The notes: a model not told the origin generated them from the sequence alone. Positions 52,999 to 62,809 are shown, numbered from the stretch's first letter. The stretch: DNA of 64,000 nt from Thermonema lapsum (GCF_011761635.1 NZ_JAASRN010000001.1:310001-374000), one strand, 5' to 3'. Made by a program: numbers and translations.

Positions 52999-53004
52999 AC
53001 CGCT

Positions 53005-53628
53005 ATGAAAATCCTTGTACTAGACAATTACGACTCTTTTACTTACAATCTGGTGCATTTGCTCTATGAGCTGGGCTTAGAAGAAGCCGTGGAGGTGTTT
53101 CGCAATGATGAAATTTCATTGGAAGCCGTGGACGCCTACGACAAAATACTGTTGTCGCCGGGTCCGGGCTTGCCTTCCGAAGCAGGCATCATGCCGGCGC
53201 TCATTCAACGCTATGCACCCACAAAGTCCATTTTAGGGGTTTGTTTGGGACATCAAGCCATTGGAGAGGCTTTTGGTGCCCGTCTGTTGAATCTACCTGA
53301 AGTGCTGCATGGGGTAGCTTCAGCTATGCATCCCTTAGTTGCCGACCGTTTGTTTGAGGGCGTACCTGCCCCTTTCCAAGCGGCGCATTACCATTCATGG
53401 GTCATTGACCGGGAAGGCTTTCCGCATGAGCAGCTGGAAATGATTGCCCAAGATGAGCAAGGGCATATCATGGCGGTGCGCCACCGTCTGTACGATGTGC
53501 GTGGGGTACAGTTTCATCCCGAATCTATTCTGACCGAATACGGCAAGCAAATGCTGCACAATTGGTTGTCTCTCAATCCTTCTTCCTTAAAAGCTATGGA
53601 TGTGTCTGCCGGTAAACTTCCGGTTTGA
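53005..53628 (+). CDS. trpG: Anthranilate synthase component II (glutamine amidotransferase)
   Basis: Class I glutamine amidotransferase that supplies ammonia to TrpE. The 207-residue protein starts MKILVLDNYDSFTYNLVHLL, has ILLSPGPGLPSEAG, the nucleophilic Cys in GVCLGHQAIGEAFGA, and the His-Glu pair in GVQFHPESIL. A second function for p-aminobenzoate synthesis is possible, since such amidotransferases are often shared. The gap of 65 nt before trpD holds no obvious element. Confidence 0.96.
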   Translation: MKILVLDNYDSFTYNLVHLLYELGLEEAVEVFRNDEISLEAVDAYDKILLSPGPGLPSEAGIMPALIQRYAPTKSILGVCLGHQAIGEAFGARLLNLPEVLHGVASAMHPLVADRLFEGVPAPFQAAHYHSWVIDREGFPHEQLEMIAQDEQGHIMAVRHRLYDVRGVQFHPESILTEYGKQMLHNWLSLNPSSLKAMDVSAGKLPV

Positions 53629-53693
53629 ATGTGTGTTTACTTATCCAGCTATGCTATTGTGAATCAACGACTTTTCAATAACTCCACTGAACA

Positions 53694-54713
53694 ATGAAAG
53701 AAATACTCTCTTATTTGCTCGACTATAAAACCCTTACCAAAGCAGAAGCCAAAACAGTGCTCAAGAACATAGCACACGGGCATTATGCCCCTGCCCAAGT
53801 GGCAGCTTTCATGACCATCTACATGATGCGAAGCATTACGGTAGAAGAACTCGAGGGTTTTCGTGATGCCATGCTGGAGCTGTGTGTGCCTGTGGACCTG
53901 TCGGCATACGAGGTGATAGATTTATGTGGCACTGGCGGCGACGGTAAAAATACTTTCAACATATCTACGCTGGCATCTTTGGTGGTGGCAGCTGCCGGAC
54001 AGCCCGTGGCAAAACATGGCAACTATGGAGTATCGTCGGTGTGCGGTTCTTCCAATGTACTGGAAGCCTTGGGTGTGCAGTTTACCAACGATGAGCAGCA
54101 GCTGCGCCGTCAGATAGAAGAAGCTGGCATTTGTTTCCTGCATGCCCCTTTGTTTCATCCGGCTATGAAAAATGTAGCGCCGGTGCGGCGCGAGTTGGGT
54201 GTGAAGACCTTTTTCAATATGCTGGGACCGATGGTAAATCCTGCCTTTCCTTCCAAACAGATGGTGGGGGTATTCAACATGGAGCTGCTGCGCTTATATG
54301 CCTATCTCTATCAGCGTAGCGGCAAGCAGTTTGCCATTGTACACAGCCTTGCTGGCTATGATGAAGTGTCGTTGACCTCTGCCTTCAAAATGATGACCCA
54401 TGAAACCGAAGTGATTATGGAGCCCGAAATGCTGGGATTTCCCCGCTTGCAAGCCGAAGAGCTACATGGAGGGGCTACCGTCGAAGAAGCCGCAGCTTTG
54501 TTTTTACACATTTTGAAAGGCGAAGGCACGCCCGCGCAAGAAGCCGCCGTGGTTGCCAATGCCGCCGTGGCACTGCATGTAGCAGGTTTGTATGCCTCGC
54601 TCGACGATTGCCGCGCAGCCGCTTTCGAAGCCCTGAAAAGTGGCGAAGCCCTGCGCCGGCTTAAAAAAATTCAATCTTTAAATCAAAACAATACTAAAAC
54701 TGTCCAGCTATGA
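53694..54713 (+). CDS. trpD: Anthranilate phosphoribosyltransferase
   Basis: Joins anthranilate and PRPP to phosphoribosyl anthranilate. The 339-residue protein has the PRPP-binding VIDLCGTGGDGKNTFNIST, KHGNYGVSS(V)CGSSNVLEALGV, FHPAMKNVAPVRRELGVKTFFNMLGPMVNPA and, near the end, a GEALRRL tail. Its stop overlaps the trpC start (ATGA). Confidence 0.96.
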   Translation: MKEILSYLLDYKTLTKAEAKTVLKNIAHGHYAPAQVAAFMTIYMMRSITVEELEGFRDAMLELCVPVDLSAYEVIDLCGTGGDGKNTFNISTLASLVVAAAGQPVAKHGNYGVSSVCGSSNVLEALGVQFTNDEQQLRRQIEEAGICFLHAPLFHPAMKNVAPVRRELGVKTFFNMLGPMVNPAFPSKQMVGVFNMELLRLYAYLYQRSGKQFAIVHSLAGYDEVSLTSAFKMMTHETEVIMEPEMLGFPRLQAEELHGGATVEEAAALFLHILKGEGTPAQEAAVVANAAVALHVAGLYASLDDCRAAAFEALKSGEALRRLKKIQSLNQNNTKTVQL

Positions 54714-55525
54714 CCTCCACGATTTTAGATTTGATTGTCATGAACAAGCGTGCCGAAGTGCAGGCACGTCGCAAAGTACAAACCATAGAGCAACTGAGTC
54801 GAAAGCCGCTCTTTGGTAGAGCAACCCTCTCTCTGAAAAAGAACTTACTGGCGCAGCCATTTGGCATTATTGCCGAGTTTAAGCGCAACTCGCCTTCAAA
54901 GGGTGCTTTGAAGCCCAAAGCCAATGCACAAGAAATTGTCTTGGCTTATGAGCAAGCAGGGGCAGCGGGTGTTTCTATCCTGACCGACAAGCCTTTTTTT
55001 GATGGCGAATTGCTTGACCTTCAGGTGGGCAGAAGCGCCACCGCCTTGCCTATTTTGCGCAAAGATTTCATCATAGACGAATATCAGCTCTACGAAGCCA
55101 AAGCATATGGTGCCGATGTGGTGCTGCTGATTGCCAACATATTGAGCACAAAAGAAATACAATTCTTTACACAGCAAGCCCACGATTTGGGCTTGGAGGT
55201 CTTGTGCGAGGTGCACAATATGGAGGATTTGGACAAAGCCATGGAAGCCCCCGTGGACATCATAGGCGTGAATAACCGCAACCTGAAGACCTTTGAAGTA
55301 AGCCTTGAACATTCGAAACAGTTGGCAGCTTACATCCCCGAAGACACCGTGCGCATTTCTGAAAGCGGCTTACGTAGCGCCGAAGATTTGGTAGAGCTTA
55401 TACAGTGCGGTTATCGCGGTTTTCTAATAGGTGAAGCCTTTATGATAAGCCCACAACCGGGCGACAGCTGCCGCCGCTTGATAGAGGCTACACGGCGTCG
55501 TTTGCAAGAAGTAAATGCGCTATGA
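54710..55525 (+). CDS. trpC: Indole-3-glycerol phosphate synthase
   Basis: Closes the indole ring from CdRP, releasing CO2. The 271-residue TIM-barrel protein has the catalytic Lys in FGIIAEFKRNSPSKG, ILRKDFIIDEYQLYEAKAYGADVVLLI, VDIIGVNNRNLKTFEV and ISESGLRSAEDLVEL. All the usual active-site residues (Glu in CEVHNMEDL, Lys in LRKDFI) are in place. It is translationally coupled on both sides: ATGA overlap with trpD, and its stop overlaps the start of trpF. Confidence 0.97.
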   Translation: MTSTILDLIVMNKRAEVQARRKVQTIEQLSRKPLFGRATLSLKKNLLAQPFGIIAEFKRNSPSKGALKPKANAQEIVLAYEQAGAAGVSILTDKPFFDGELLDLQVGRSATALPILRKDFIIDEYQLYEAKAYGADVVLLIANILSTKEIQFFTQQAHDLGLEVLCEVHNMEDLDKAMEAPVDIIGVNNRNLKTFEVSLEHSKQLAAYIPEDTVRISESGLRSAEDLVELIQCGYRGFLIGEAFMISPQPGDSCRRLIEATRRRLQEVNAL

Positions 55526-56172
55526 TGCCTTTAGTAAAAATATGCGGTATGCGCCAAACGGCGCAGATTATAGAATGTGAGCGCTTGGGAGTGCCTTATC
55601 TGGGTTTTATCTACTACCCCCGTTCGCCCCGCTTTGTGGGCGAGCAATTTGTGATGCCTGCACTTAAAAGGGTAAAAAAAGTGGGGGTGGTGGTGAATGC
55701 ATCCCTTGAGCAGGTAGCGTATCTGGTGCGCCGCGATAGCTTGTCGGTAGTGCAGTTGCATGGCGATGAATCGCCTGCCTATTGTCAGGCATTGCGTCAG
55801 AGCCTGTCGGTGAAGCTTTGGAAAGTCTTTCCGGTGGGGGAGGCTTTGCCTTCTGTGCAAAGCTTGCAAGCCTATGTGCCTTATGTCGATGCTTTTCTTT
55901 TCGATACAGCAGGGGCGCAGCGGGGTGGCAATGGGCAGGTGTTTTCTTGGCAGCTTTTGGCTGGCTATTCGTTGCCTACCCCCCTATGGATAAGTGGGGG
56001 GCTGGGCTTGCACAACATGTCTGCCTTGTGCGATTTCTTGAGGGCACATCCTCATTTGCCTGTCGAAGGGCTTGACTTTAACAGTGCTCTTGAGTTGTCG
56101 CCGGGCAATAAGGATATGCAAAAAGTTTGTGATTTGCTAAAATACTTTGAACTTAAAAGTGAACAAATATGA
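55522..56172 (+). CDS. trpF: Phosphoribosylanthranilate isomerase
   Basis: Isomerises PRA to CdRP. The 216-residue protein starts [16 protein letters not shown] with the catalytic Cys in KICGMR, has [43 protein letters not shown] (DTxGxxxGGxG) and [10 protein letters not shown], and the catalytic Asp in LFDTA. It overlaps trpC and trpB by four bases each. Confidence 0.96.
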   Translation: MMPLVKICGMRQTAQIIECERLGVPYLGFIYYPRSPRFVGEQFVMPALKRVKKVGVVVNASLEQVAYLVRRDSLSVVQLHGDESPAYCQALRQSLSVKLWKVFPVGEALPSVQSLQAYVPYVDAFLFDTAGAQRGGNGQVFSWQLLAGYSLPTPLWISGGLGLHNMSALCDFLRAHPHLPVEGLDFNSALELSPGNKDMQKVCDLLKYFELKSEQI

Positions 56173-57374
56173 TTGCACAAACCAAAAGCGCCTATGCCGT
56201 AGATGAGCGTGGCTTTTACGGACGCTTTGGCGGGGCTTACATTCCGGAGTTGCTGTATCCAAATGTGGAAGAGCTGCAAAAAAACTACCTTTCCATCATA
56301 GAGAGTCCCGATTTTCAGCAAGAGTGGCGGGCGCTGCTGCGCGATTATGTGGGGCGTCCTACACCTCTGTATTTTGCCCGTCGCTTGTCGGAGCGTTACG
56401 GGGTGAAAATTTATTTGAAGCGTGAAGACCTGAACCATACCGGCGCACACAAAATCAATAATACCGTAGGACAGATACTATTGGCGCAACGTTTGGGCAA
56501 AAAACGGATTATAGCCGAAACCGGTGCGGGGCAACATGGGGTAGCTACTGCTACGGTGTGCGCCCTCATGGGTATGCAATGCGTGGTGTACATGGGCGCC
56601 GTAGATATGGAACGACAAAAGCCCAACGTAGAGCGTATGCGCATGTTGGGCGCAGAAGTGCGTCCGGCACTGAGCGGCAGCCGTACCCTGAAAGATGCCA
56701 CCAACGAAGCAATTCGTGACTGGATTAACCATCCCACCGACACCCATTACATCATAGGGTCGGTGGTAGGACCACACCCTTACCCCGACATGGTGGCACG
56801 CCTGCAGGCAATCATCAGCGAGGAGATACGTAAGCAACTGCAGGAAAAAGAAGGGCGTGCGTATCCCGATTACGTAGTGGCTTGTGTAGGAGGAGGTAGC
56901 AATGCCGCGGGGGCTTTTTATCATTTTCTTGACCTGCCGCAGGTACAGCTGGTGGCAGTAGAGGCAGCGGGTAAGGGCATCGATTCGGGCGAAACAGCCG
57001 CCACCATTGCCCGAGGGCGCATAGGTATATTACACGGTTGCAAGACCTTGTTGATGCAAACCGCCGATGGGCAAGTAGTAGAACCTTACTCTATTTCAGC
57101 TGGCTTGGATTACCCTGGCATCGGTCCTTTGCATGCTCATTTGCATGATACTGGGCGCGCCCGCTTTCTGGCTGCCACCGATGACGAAGCCATGGAAGCA
57201 GCCTTGGAATTGAGCCGTTTAGAGGGCATCATCCCCGCCATAGAGTCGGCACATGCCTTGGCTGCCCTCAAAAAGATGACTTTCGAAGCGGGTGAGGTGG
57301 TGGTTGTGAGCCTTTCGGGGCGAGGCGACAAAGACTTGGCTACTTATATACGCTATTTTGGAGAGAGGGCTTAA
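56169..57374 (+). CDS. trpB: Tryptophan synthase beta subunit
   Basis: PLP enzyme that condenses indole with serine. The 401-residue protein has the PLP Lys in [41 protein letters not shown], the phosphate-binding [12 protein letters not shown], and ends [20 protein letters not shown], a complete C-terminus. TrpB normally gets indole through a tunnel from TrpA, whose gene follows trpB in most operons; here it is missing. The sequence just after the stop belongs to an unrelated gene on the other strand. Confidence 0.97.
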   Translation: MIAQTKSAYAVDERGFYGRFGGAYIPELLYPNVEELQKNYLSIIESPDFQQEWRALLRDYVGRPTPLYFARRLSERYGVKIYLKREDLNHTGAHKINNTVGQILLAQRLGKKRIIAETGAGQHGVATATVCALMGMQCVVYMGAVDMERQKPNVERMRMLGAEVRPALSGSRTLKDATNEAIRDWINHPTDTHYIIGSVVGPHPYPDMVARLQAIISEEIRKQLQEKEGRAYPDYVVACVGGGSNAAGAFYHFLDLPQVQLVAVEAAGKGIDSGETAATIARGRIGILHGCKTLLMQTADGQVVEPYSISAGLDYPGIGPLHAHLHDTGRARFLAATDDEAMEAALELSRLEGIIPAIESAHALAALKKMTFEAGEVVVVSLSGRGDKDLATYIRYFGERA

Positions 57375-58005
57375 ATGAGCTTGCCCGTATGTCGTCTTCG
57401 GTGTAGTTGGTGTAATTGCCTGGTGCGATGCTATAGCCTTTGCCTATGGTGAACAGCTCGAACAGCTCTCGGGCAAAGTTTTCGTTGGGATTGCCTTTTT
57501 CATTCAGCCGCCCGTCCAAAAATACGAGCATAGCATTGTCTATGCATATTTTTTTGATGAGTTGGGTATAGCGGTTAAAGTTGGGGTTGACGTTGTTAAA
57601 GTCGTTGTAGAGGTAGGTGCGGAACAATTGCAGTTGGTAATAGATAGCCCGACTGCTGCCTACCGTTTCAGCTTTGGTCGTCAATACTGTATGCAGAAAA
57701 AAGGTAAGCCTTTCCAGGGCAGTATCTTCTTCGTACATCCGTCCCAGCCACCATAACTTAATCAAGTGGCGTTGGCGGTCTTCGTCTTCATCGATTTGAG
57801 GGGCTTGCGTGACCCATGGGGTGCCACTTTCATTTACTGGGGGTGGCGGAAGCGTAAAGCTGAACAATTGGTTTAATGCCGCAGGGGCATTCATGCCGGC
57901 AAAGGCAGCAATTCGTGCCTGATTGGCGCCATAGGTAAGGCGGCGCAACAGATGGCGTGCGCGCCGCTCGCCTAAGTTCCCCGTAATAGGATCCAAATAG
58001 GGCAT
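57375..58005 (-). pseudogene. DUF1800 protein, 3' half missing
   Basis: From ATG at 58005 the frame encodes MPYLDPITGNLGERRARHLLRRLTYGA and continues for about 207 residues with typical DUF1800 blocks: LEERLTFFLHTVLTT-like ALERLTFFLHTVLTTKAETVGS, the NFARELFELFTIGKG motif, and TEDDIRA. Full-length members have roughly 450-550 residues and continue with the AARVLTGW region, which is absent. After DDIRA the frame runs into the antisense of trpB and stops at 57340. Junction: between 57375 and about 57384. The gene is likely non-functional unless a short form is stable. In intact genomes DUF1800 genes often precede a DUF1501 gene, also not seen here. Confidence 0.8.
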
Positions 58006-58092
58006 AATAAACAAGTTTTTTAAATAAATACGTTATTATAGGCTACGTGTTAGGCAGTGTTTGTAAACAATCATGTAAGATTGACTGTAACT

Positions 58093-58905
58093 ATGGATAT
58101 AAAAGTAACTTTTTTGGGAACGGGCACCTCGCAGGGAGTGCCTGTGATTGGCTGTGATTGTGCTGTATGTCGCTCTTTGGATTTCAGGGATAAAAGGCTG
58201 CGTTCTTCGGTGCATGTACAAGTAGGCGATTTAAGCATAGTCATAGATACCGGACCAGACTTTCGTCAGCAGATGCTGCGCGCCAACATACGTCGATTGG
58301 ATGCCGTTTTGTTTACTCATGAGCATAAAGACCATACCGCAGGCTTGGACGACGTGCGTCCGTTTAACTTTAAGCAACAGCGCGACATGCCTTTGTATGC
58401 CCGTCAACATGTAATAGAGCAGTTGAAGCGTGAGTTTGCTTATGCCTTTGCCGAACACAAATATCCGGGTGTGCCACAGCTGAAAGTGCATGTTATCGAT
58501 AACCAACCCTTTACAATAGAGGGCGTTGAAATTATCCCTATTGAAGTGATGCACTATAAGCTGCCGGTTTTAGGCTATCGCATAGGTGATTTCGCCTACA
58601 TTACCGATGCCAATTATATTGCTCCAGAGGAAAAAGAGAAGCTTAAAGGTTTGGATGTGTTGGTACTGAATGCCTTACGTAGGAAAGAGCATATCTCTCA
58701 CTTTACACTTGAACAAGCTTTAGCAATTATAGAAGAACTTAAACCGCAGCGGGCATACTTGATTCATATCAGCCACCAGATGGGGTTGCATCGCGAGGTG
58801 GAAGCTGAGTTGCCCCCAAATGTGCATTTGGCTTATGATGGTTTGTGCCTGTCAATACCCTGTGGTGAATCGCAATACACTCATGTACAAAAGGGTAGCC
58901 ATTAA
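58093..58905 (+). CDS. MBL-fold metallo-hydrolase, PhnP-like
   Basis: The 270-residue protein starts MDIKVTFLGTGTSQGVPVIGCDCAVC, the typical start of PhnP/ElaC-type beta-lactamase-fold hydrolases, with a Cys-rich GCDCAVC loop. The metal motif HxHxDH is present as LFTHEHKDHTAGLDD; further metal ligands are His in EVMHYKLPVLG and Asp in YITDANYI, and the last His is in IHISHQMGLH. PhnP cleaves cyclic ribose phosphates; the exact substrate of this one is not known. ATG at 58093 fits this start. The last 54 bases overlap the 3' end of the convergent DUF92 gene. Confidence 0.88.
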   Translation: MDIKVTFLGTGTSQGVPVIGCDCAVCRSLDFRDKRLRSSVHVQVGDLSIVIDTGPDFRQQMLRANIRRLDAVLFTHEHKDHTAGLDDVRPFNFKQQRDMPLYARQHVIEQLKREFAYAFAEHKYPGVPQLKVHVIDNQPFTIEGVEIIPIEVMHYKLPVLGYRIGDFAYITDANYIAPEEKEKLKGLDVLVLNALRRKEHISHFTLEQALAIIEELKPQRAYLIHISHQMGLHREVEAELPPNVHLAYDGLCLSIPCGESQYTHVQKGSH

Positions 58906-59562
58906 GTTGCTCACAGCGTTTACGCCGTGGTTGTCAAGCAATCCCTTTTTTTGCAGGGTAGCGCCCAGCAGTGAGTCTAATAGGTTGCCCGCCCAGCTGA
59001 GGAGTACAAGCAGTGCTATTTTGAAAGGTGCAGGTACAAAAAAAGCAGTGTAGATGGCTATGACTAAACTGCCGCCCAAGCCGGCAAGCAAGCCCATGAA
59101 GCTGATACCGCCGTCGCTGCCCGGAGGGATTGGTTGTAAAGTAAGAATAGAGTAGCAACTTTTGCCGTAGCACTGTCCCAGTTCTGACGACAGGGTATCG
59201 CTGAGGGCTGTGGCTTGCGATGTAGCTATGCACAAAATGACTGTTTCGGAAGAAAAAAAGTCGGGAAGCAGCAAATGCAGCACTGCAACAACTAAAGCGC
59301 CGGCAGTATTGCTCACCACATTGGCTATGCCTCTTTGCTCATGTACTTTGTTTTGCTTTTTTCTTCGCTCGTGCAGGGCAGTGGCAGCTGTGCCTATAAG
59401 GAAAAAAAGTGCCATGCAGCCGAGCCCGCTCCAACCGCTGGCATAAAAAAGCAAGCAAGCAATGAGCCATCCGGCGATGCTGCCACCGGCAGTTAGTTTT
59501 TTTAAAACATATGCACCCGCTGCCGCTGCGGCAAGCAAGCTGTAAACTATCCACGCATGCAT
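58852..59562 (-). CDS. DUF92 family integral membrane protein
   Basis: The 236-residue protein has about six hydrophobic segments and the family blocks RGIANVVSNTAGALVVAVLHLLLP, ATSQATALSDTLSSELGQCYGK and PIPPGSDGGISFMGLLAGLGGS, followed by GNLLDSLLGATLQKKGLLDNHGVNAVSNL. DUF92 (TMEM19-like) includes a phytyl-phosphate kinase in plants and cyanobacteria (VTE6); the role in Bacteroidota is unknown, perhaps prenyl-phosphate metabolism. Start ATG at 59562 is used since upstream sequence is a hairpin-containing intergenic region. Confidence 0.85.
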   Translation of the reverse strand: MHAWIVYSLLAAAAAGAYVLKKLTAGGSIAGWLIACLLFYASGWSGLGCMALFFLIGTAATALHERRKKQNKVHEQRGIANVVSNTAGALVVAVLHLLLPDFFSSETVILCIATSQATALSDTLSSELGQCYGKSCYSILTLQPIPPGSDGGISFMGLLAGLGGSLVIAIYTAFFVPAPFKIALLVLLSWAGNLLDSLLGATLQKKGLLDNHGVNAVSNLMATLLYMSVLRFTTGY

Positions 59563-59605
59563 AAAAGTTACACTTTGGGAGAGCGATTTGAAAAGATAAA
59601 ATAAC

Positions 59606-59634
59606 GCTTCCTTTGCTTTTTTAGCAAAGGAAGC
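59606..59634 (-). terminator. Hairpin downstream of the isomerase gene
   Basis: An 11-bp perfect stem (59606-59616 with 59624-59634, GCTTCCTTTGC and complement) with a 7-nt loop. It lies about 94 nt after the stop of the dienoyl-CoA isomerase gene and 44 nt before the DUF92 start. The T content after it on the minus strand (GTTATTTTATC) is moderate. The stretch 59635-59727 shows nothing else. Confidence 0.6.
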
Positions 59635-59727
59635 CGGTAGTTGTTGTTTGCAAAAGAGATAAATGAAGGGCAATACTGGAAAAGAAAGTGCGTATCACTG
59701 AGCACAGTTGCCAATAGGCAGTAACCC

Positions 59728-60540
59728 TTAATTCTGGAAAGAGGGCGTTTGTTTTTGGAAAGCAGCTATCATAGCTGATTCTATGTCTTTGGAAAGTAGT
59801 TGAGCAGCATTCCACAGCGCCACATACTCCAGTCCTTCGGCTACGCTGTGGTCTCGGCTGTAGTTCATAACTTGCTTGGTGCCACGTACAGCCAAGGGCG
59901 ATTTGGCGGCAATGGAGCGAGCCATCTCTATGCCGGCTTGCAGTAAGTGTTCGCTATCTGGTTCCACCCGATTGACCAGCTTGCATTCGTAGGCTTCTTG
60001 TGCGCTGATGTTGCGTGCAGTGAATGCCCATTCGCGGGCAATGCCTTCGCCCACCAAGTGCCGTAGGCGTTGCAAGGTACCCAGGTCGGCAACGATGCCT
60101 AAATCCACCTCTTTGACCGAAAAGTAAGCTTGTGCGCTGCACAGGCGAATGTCGCATGCCGAGATGATATCGACGCCGCCGCCTATGCATCCTCCTTGAA
60201 TGAGGGCAATCACCGGCTTACGGCAGTCTTCGATGGCTTGTATGCAAGCCTGCAACTCTTTGATAAATGCAAGCAGGTGTTCGCGTGCACGCCCGGGGCA
60301 GTCCATGGCATCAATTTCCTGCTTGATTTGCATGAGTAAACTAAGGTCTATACCTGCTGAAAAGTGTTTACCTTCGGCACGCAGCAATACGCAGCGCACT
60401 TCTGCGGTGCGGTCTGCTTCGCGGAAGGCATCGCGCAGGGCGTGCCAGGTAGCCAAATCAAAAGCATTGGCTTTGTCGACACGCTGAATAATCACATGAC
60501 CGATATGGTCTTCTACCTGTAACTTTACAACTTTTTGCAT
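59728..60540 (-). CDS. Crotonase-family delta(3,5)-delta(2,4)-dienoyl-CoA isomerase-like protein
   Basis: The 270-residue protein has the crotonase oxyanion-hole segments KHFSAGIDLSLL and IALIQGGCIGGGVDIISACDIRLC. The block SVKEVDLGIVADLGTLQRL carries the Glu and Asp that are the two catalytic acids of ECH1, and WAFTARNISAQEA and YSRDHSVAEGLEYVALWNAAQL also match ECH1 closely. It would isomerise 3,5-dienoyl-CoA intermediates during oxidation of odd-position unsaturated fatty acids. Overall this is better supported than a plain enoyl-CoA hydratase. It lies 4 nt after the OmpA-family gene, on the same strand. Confidence 0.87.
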   Translation of the reverse strand: MQKVVKLQVEDHIGHVIIQRVDKANAFDLATWHALRDAFREADRTAEVRCVLLRAEGKHFSAGIDLSLLMQIKQEIDAMDCPGRAREHLLAFIKELQACIQAIEDCRKPVIALIQGGCIGGGVDIISACDIRLCSAQAYFSVKEVDLGIVADLGTLQRLRHLVGEGIAREWAFTARNISAQEAYECKLVNRVEPDSEHLLQAGIEMARSIAAKSPLAVRGTKQVMNYSRDHSVAEGLEYVALWNAAQLLSKDIESAMIAAFQKQTPSFQN

Positions 60541-60544
60541 GACT

Positions 60545-62809
60545 TTATTCTTGGTTTTTCAGTTCGTTTAAAGGAAGTAACATCACGTCGGTACGGCGCA
60601 TCAGACGGCGCGCCACGCTGCTGTCTTGTCTCTGGTTACCCATACCTTTGTAGCGAATACGCTTGGGTTCTACGCCGAATTCCACAAAAAAGTCATATAC
60701 GGCTTTTGCGCGCTCTTCCGATAGAATTTGGTTTTTCTCACTTTCACCTTCCGGTGAGGCATAGCCCTCAATCCATACACCCACTTCGGGGTGTTTTTTT
60801 ACATAATCAATGAATTTGAGTAGCTCGGCTTTGGCACGGTTGTCGAGTCGGGCTTCGCCCACTGGGAAGTACGCCACATATTTCTTTTTCAACTCTATCT
60901 TGCCTTGGTTGCCGGAGTAGTCCTCTTCAAGCGAAGCGACATCGGTGCGTATGCGTGGCATGGTTTTTAGTGTTTCGTCGCCTACTTTTATCTCTTGCAT
61001 TTGCCCTTTGGCGTCTTCGTAAAAGAAAACCACCTCCACAGACTTTTTATCGACTTTTTCATTCTGAACGGGCTCCATCAGGGGGGCATCTTTATACATG
61101 ATAGACAAGAGGTAGTTCATCGCTACGCTATCTTCCGAGGCAATGATATCTTCCATCAGGTCGTAGAGGTCCAGCTTTTGTTCACCAAACTCATCGGGGT
61201 TTCGTTTTTCTTCCGGAACGTCTTTAAATACGTTGGTGATGGAGATTTGCTCGGCTATCTCCCTGTCATCTACTACTTTTTTTGAGAGGCGAATCTCTTG
61301 GTACAGCTCGTAGAAATACTCTTGATTGGGTACATTGATATTGACCAGATAGGGCAAGTAACCTTCTGCCTCGATGACCATGTCATAGTCTTTCCCGGGA
61401 GGGAATATCATCAAATAGTAGCCTGTGCCGGGGTTGGGATTATAAACCCAAGGCAGATACTCATTCTTCTCTTTGTCTATGACTTTGATTTGCGCCTTTA
61501 CTGGAAGGGGCGGGTCGCCTGCCAATATACGTCCGCGTATCATGGTCAGGGGAATGACCTGTTTGCTTTCATCCGGAAAGCCTACGATATATAGGTCGGC
61601 TTGTCCTATGCCTTCGGGGCGGTTAGAAGAGAAGTAGCCTTTTTTGCCATCGGCAGAGAGAACAAAATAACCATCGTCGAAGGGGGTATTGAGCGGGTAT
61701 CCCATATTTTGCACTTTGCCCCACACATTGCCGGAACGCTCGGCGCGGAAGATGTCCTTGCCACCGAGTGTAGGATGACCATTGCTGGTAAAATACAAAT
61801 GGCGTTTGTCGGGATGGATAAAAGGTGCTTCTTCGTCAAAGGGGGTATTGATTTGGGGACCTAAGTTCTCAGGCTCGCTCCAGCTGCCGTCTGGGTTTTT
61901 GTAGCATACATAAATGTCTTTTCCACCATAGCCACTGGGGCGGTCGCTGGCAAAGAAGAGCCAGTTGCCGTCGGCGGTGATGCTCATGCTGCTTTCCTCA
62001 TAAGGCGAATTGATGGGTTCGGGTAGTGGGGTGGGGGTTGTGAAAGTGCTGCCATCGAAACGACATTCATACAGTTCGCCTTTGCGCTCTAAGTCATAAA
62101 TGTAAAGATAAAGGTGCTGTCCGTCGGGTGAAAGTGCCGCTGTGCGTACACTGCCGCTAATACCCGGAAATGCAAGGGGTATGGACTGTTTCCATACATA
62201 TTCTTGTTTTACCGCCATATATACTTGTTCTTCCCATACGCGCAGGCGGTTATTGAAAACTTGTCGGCTGTATATCAGGTGGTTGTCGTCGGTGGCAACT
62301 ACCGGTGCCAAGTCGTTTTCTTTGGAATTGATGGGCTTGCCAGCGTTTTCTATAAAAATTTCTTCAGGAGAGGCATAACATTTTTTTGCAAGCAAGGCGC
62401 CTTCATGTCTTTTTTGTAGCTGTTCACGCAGACGTGCTTCTTTGGCATGTGCTACCCCTTCTTTGGCTATCTGTGCTGCCTCGTCAAAGCGTTTATGTTT
62501 CATCAGCGCTTCGGCGTAATAATATGCCACGTTGGCTTCTTGTGGGGCGATGCGGTGGGCAGTTTCAAGATATTCAAGCGCCTTCTGTTGCTTGTTTGCT
62601 TCGTATTGCATCAAAAAAGCCTTCCCTATGCGCAGCAGCAGCTGTACGTCGTTTTTTTGATTGCCCTTGTATTGTCGGAGATAGCTTTTTAAGGCGTCGT
62701 CAATAAGTCCTTGTGAAAGCAGCTTATCCCCCTCCTCATATTGGGCGAGGGCACTCATGCAACAAAAGCAAAGCAGCAGAAGGCTGAGTATGGGTTTTAA
62801 TCGACTCAT
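60545..62809 (-). CDS. OmpA-family protein with TPR and PD40 repeats
   Basis: The 754-residue protein has a signal peptide (MSRLKPILSLLLLCFCCMSALAQ), TPR-like helices (residues about 25-140), a beta-propeller of PD40/WD40-like repeats (about 170-420, with repeated SxDGxxLYFxSxR motifs such as MSITADGNWLFFASDRPSGYGGKDIY), a carboxypeptidase-regulatory-like domain (about 430-510), and a C-terminal OmpA peptidoglycan-binding domain (IEGYASPEGESEKNQILSEERAKAVYDFFVEFG). The arrangement resembles PorE of the type IX system. Since many such proteins exist in Bacteroidota, equating it with PorE is only a suggestion. ATG at 62809 is used instead of TTG at 62815. A TAnnTTTG box (CAAAGCTA at 62849-62856) lies about 40 nt upstream. 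Confidence 0.87.
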   Translation of the reverse strand: MSRLKPILSLLLLCFCCMSALAQYEEGDKLLSQGLIDDALKSYLRQYKGNQKNDVQLLLRIGKAFLMQYEANKQQKALEYLETAHRIAPQEANVAYYYAEALMKHKRFDEAAQIAKEGVAHAKEARLREQLQKRHEGALLAKKCYASPEEIFIENAGKPINSKENDLAPVVATDDNHLIYSRQVFNNRLRVWEEQVYMAVKQEYVWKQSIPLAFPGISGSVRTAALSPDGQHLYLYIYDLERKGELYECRFDGSTFTTPTPLPEPINSPYEESSMSITADGNWLFFASDRPSGYGGKDIYVCYKNPDGSWSEPENLGPQINTPFDEEAPFIHPDKRHLYFTSNGHPTLGGKDIFRAERSGNVWGKVQNMGYPLNTPFDDGYFVLSADGKKGYFSSNRPEGIGQADLYIVGFPDESKQVIPLTMIRGRILAGDPPLPVKAQIKVIDKEKNEYLPWVYNPNPGTGYYLMIFPPGKDYDMVIEAEGYLPYLVNINVPNQEYFYELYQEIRLSKKVVDDREIAEQISITNVFKDVPEEKRNPDEFGEQKLDLYDLMEDIIASEDSVAMNYLLSIMYKDAPLMEPVQNEKVDKKSVEVVFFYEDAKGQMQEIKVGDETLKTMPRIRTDVASLEEDYSGNQGKIELKKKYVAYFPVGEARLDNRAKAELLKFIDYVKKHPEVGVWIEGYASPEGESEKNQILSEERAKAVYDFFVEFGVEPKRIRYKGMGNQRQDSSVARRLMRRTDVMLLPLNELKNQE

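Noticed and set aside
60545-62809. Firm identification as PorE
   Set aside because: The domain order fits, but OmpA proteins with TPR and PD40 are multiple in Bacteroidota and no neighbouring por gene supports it.
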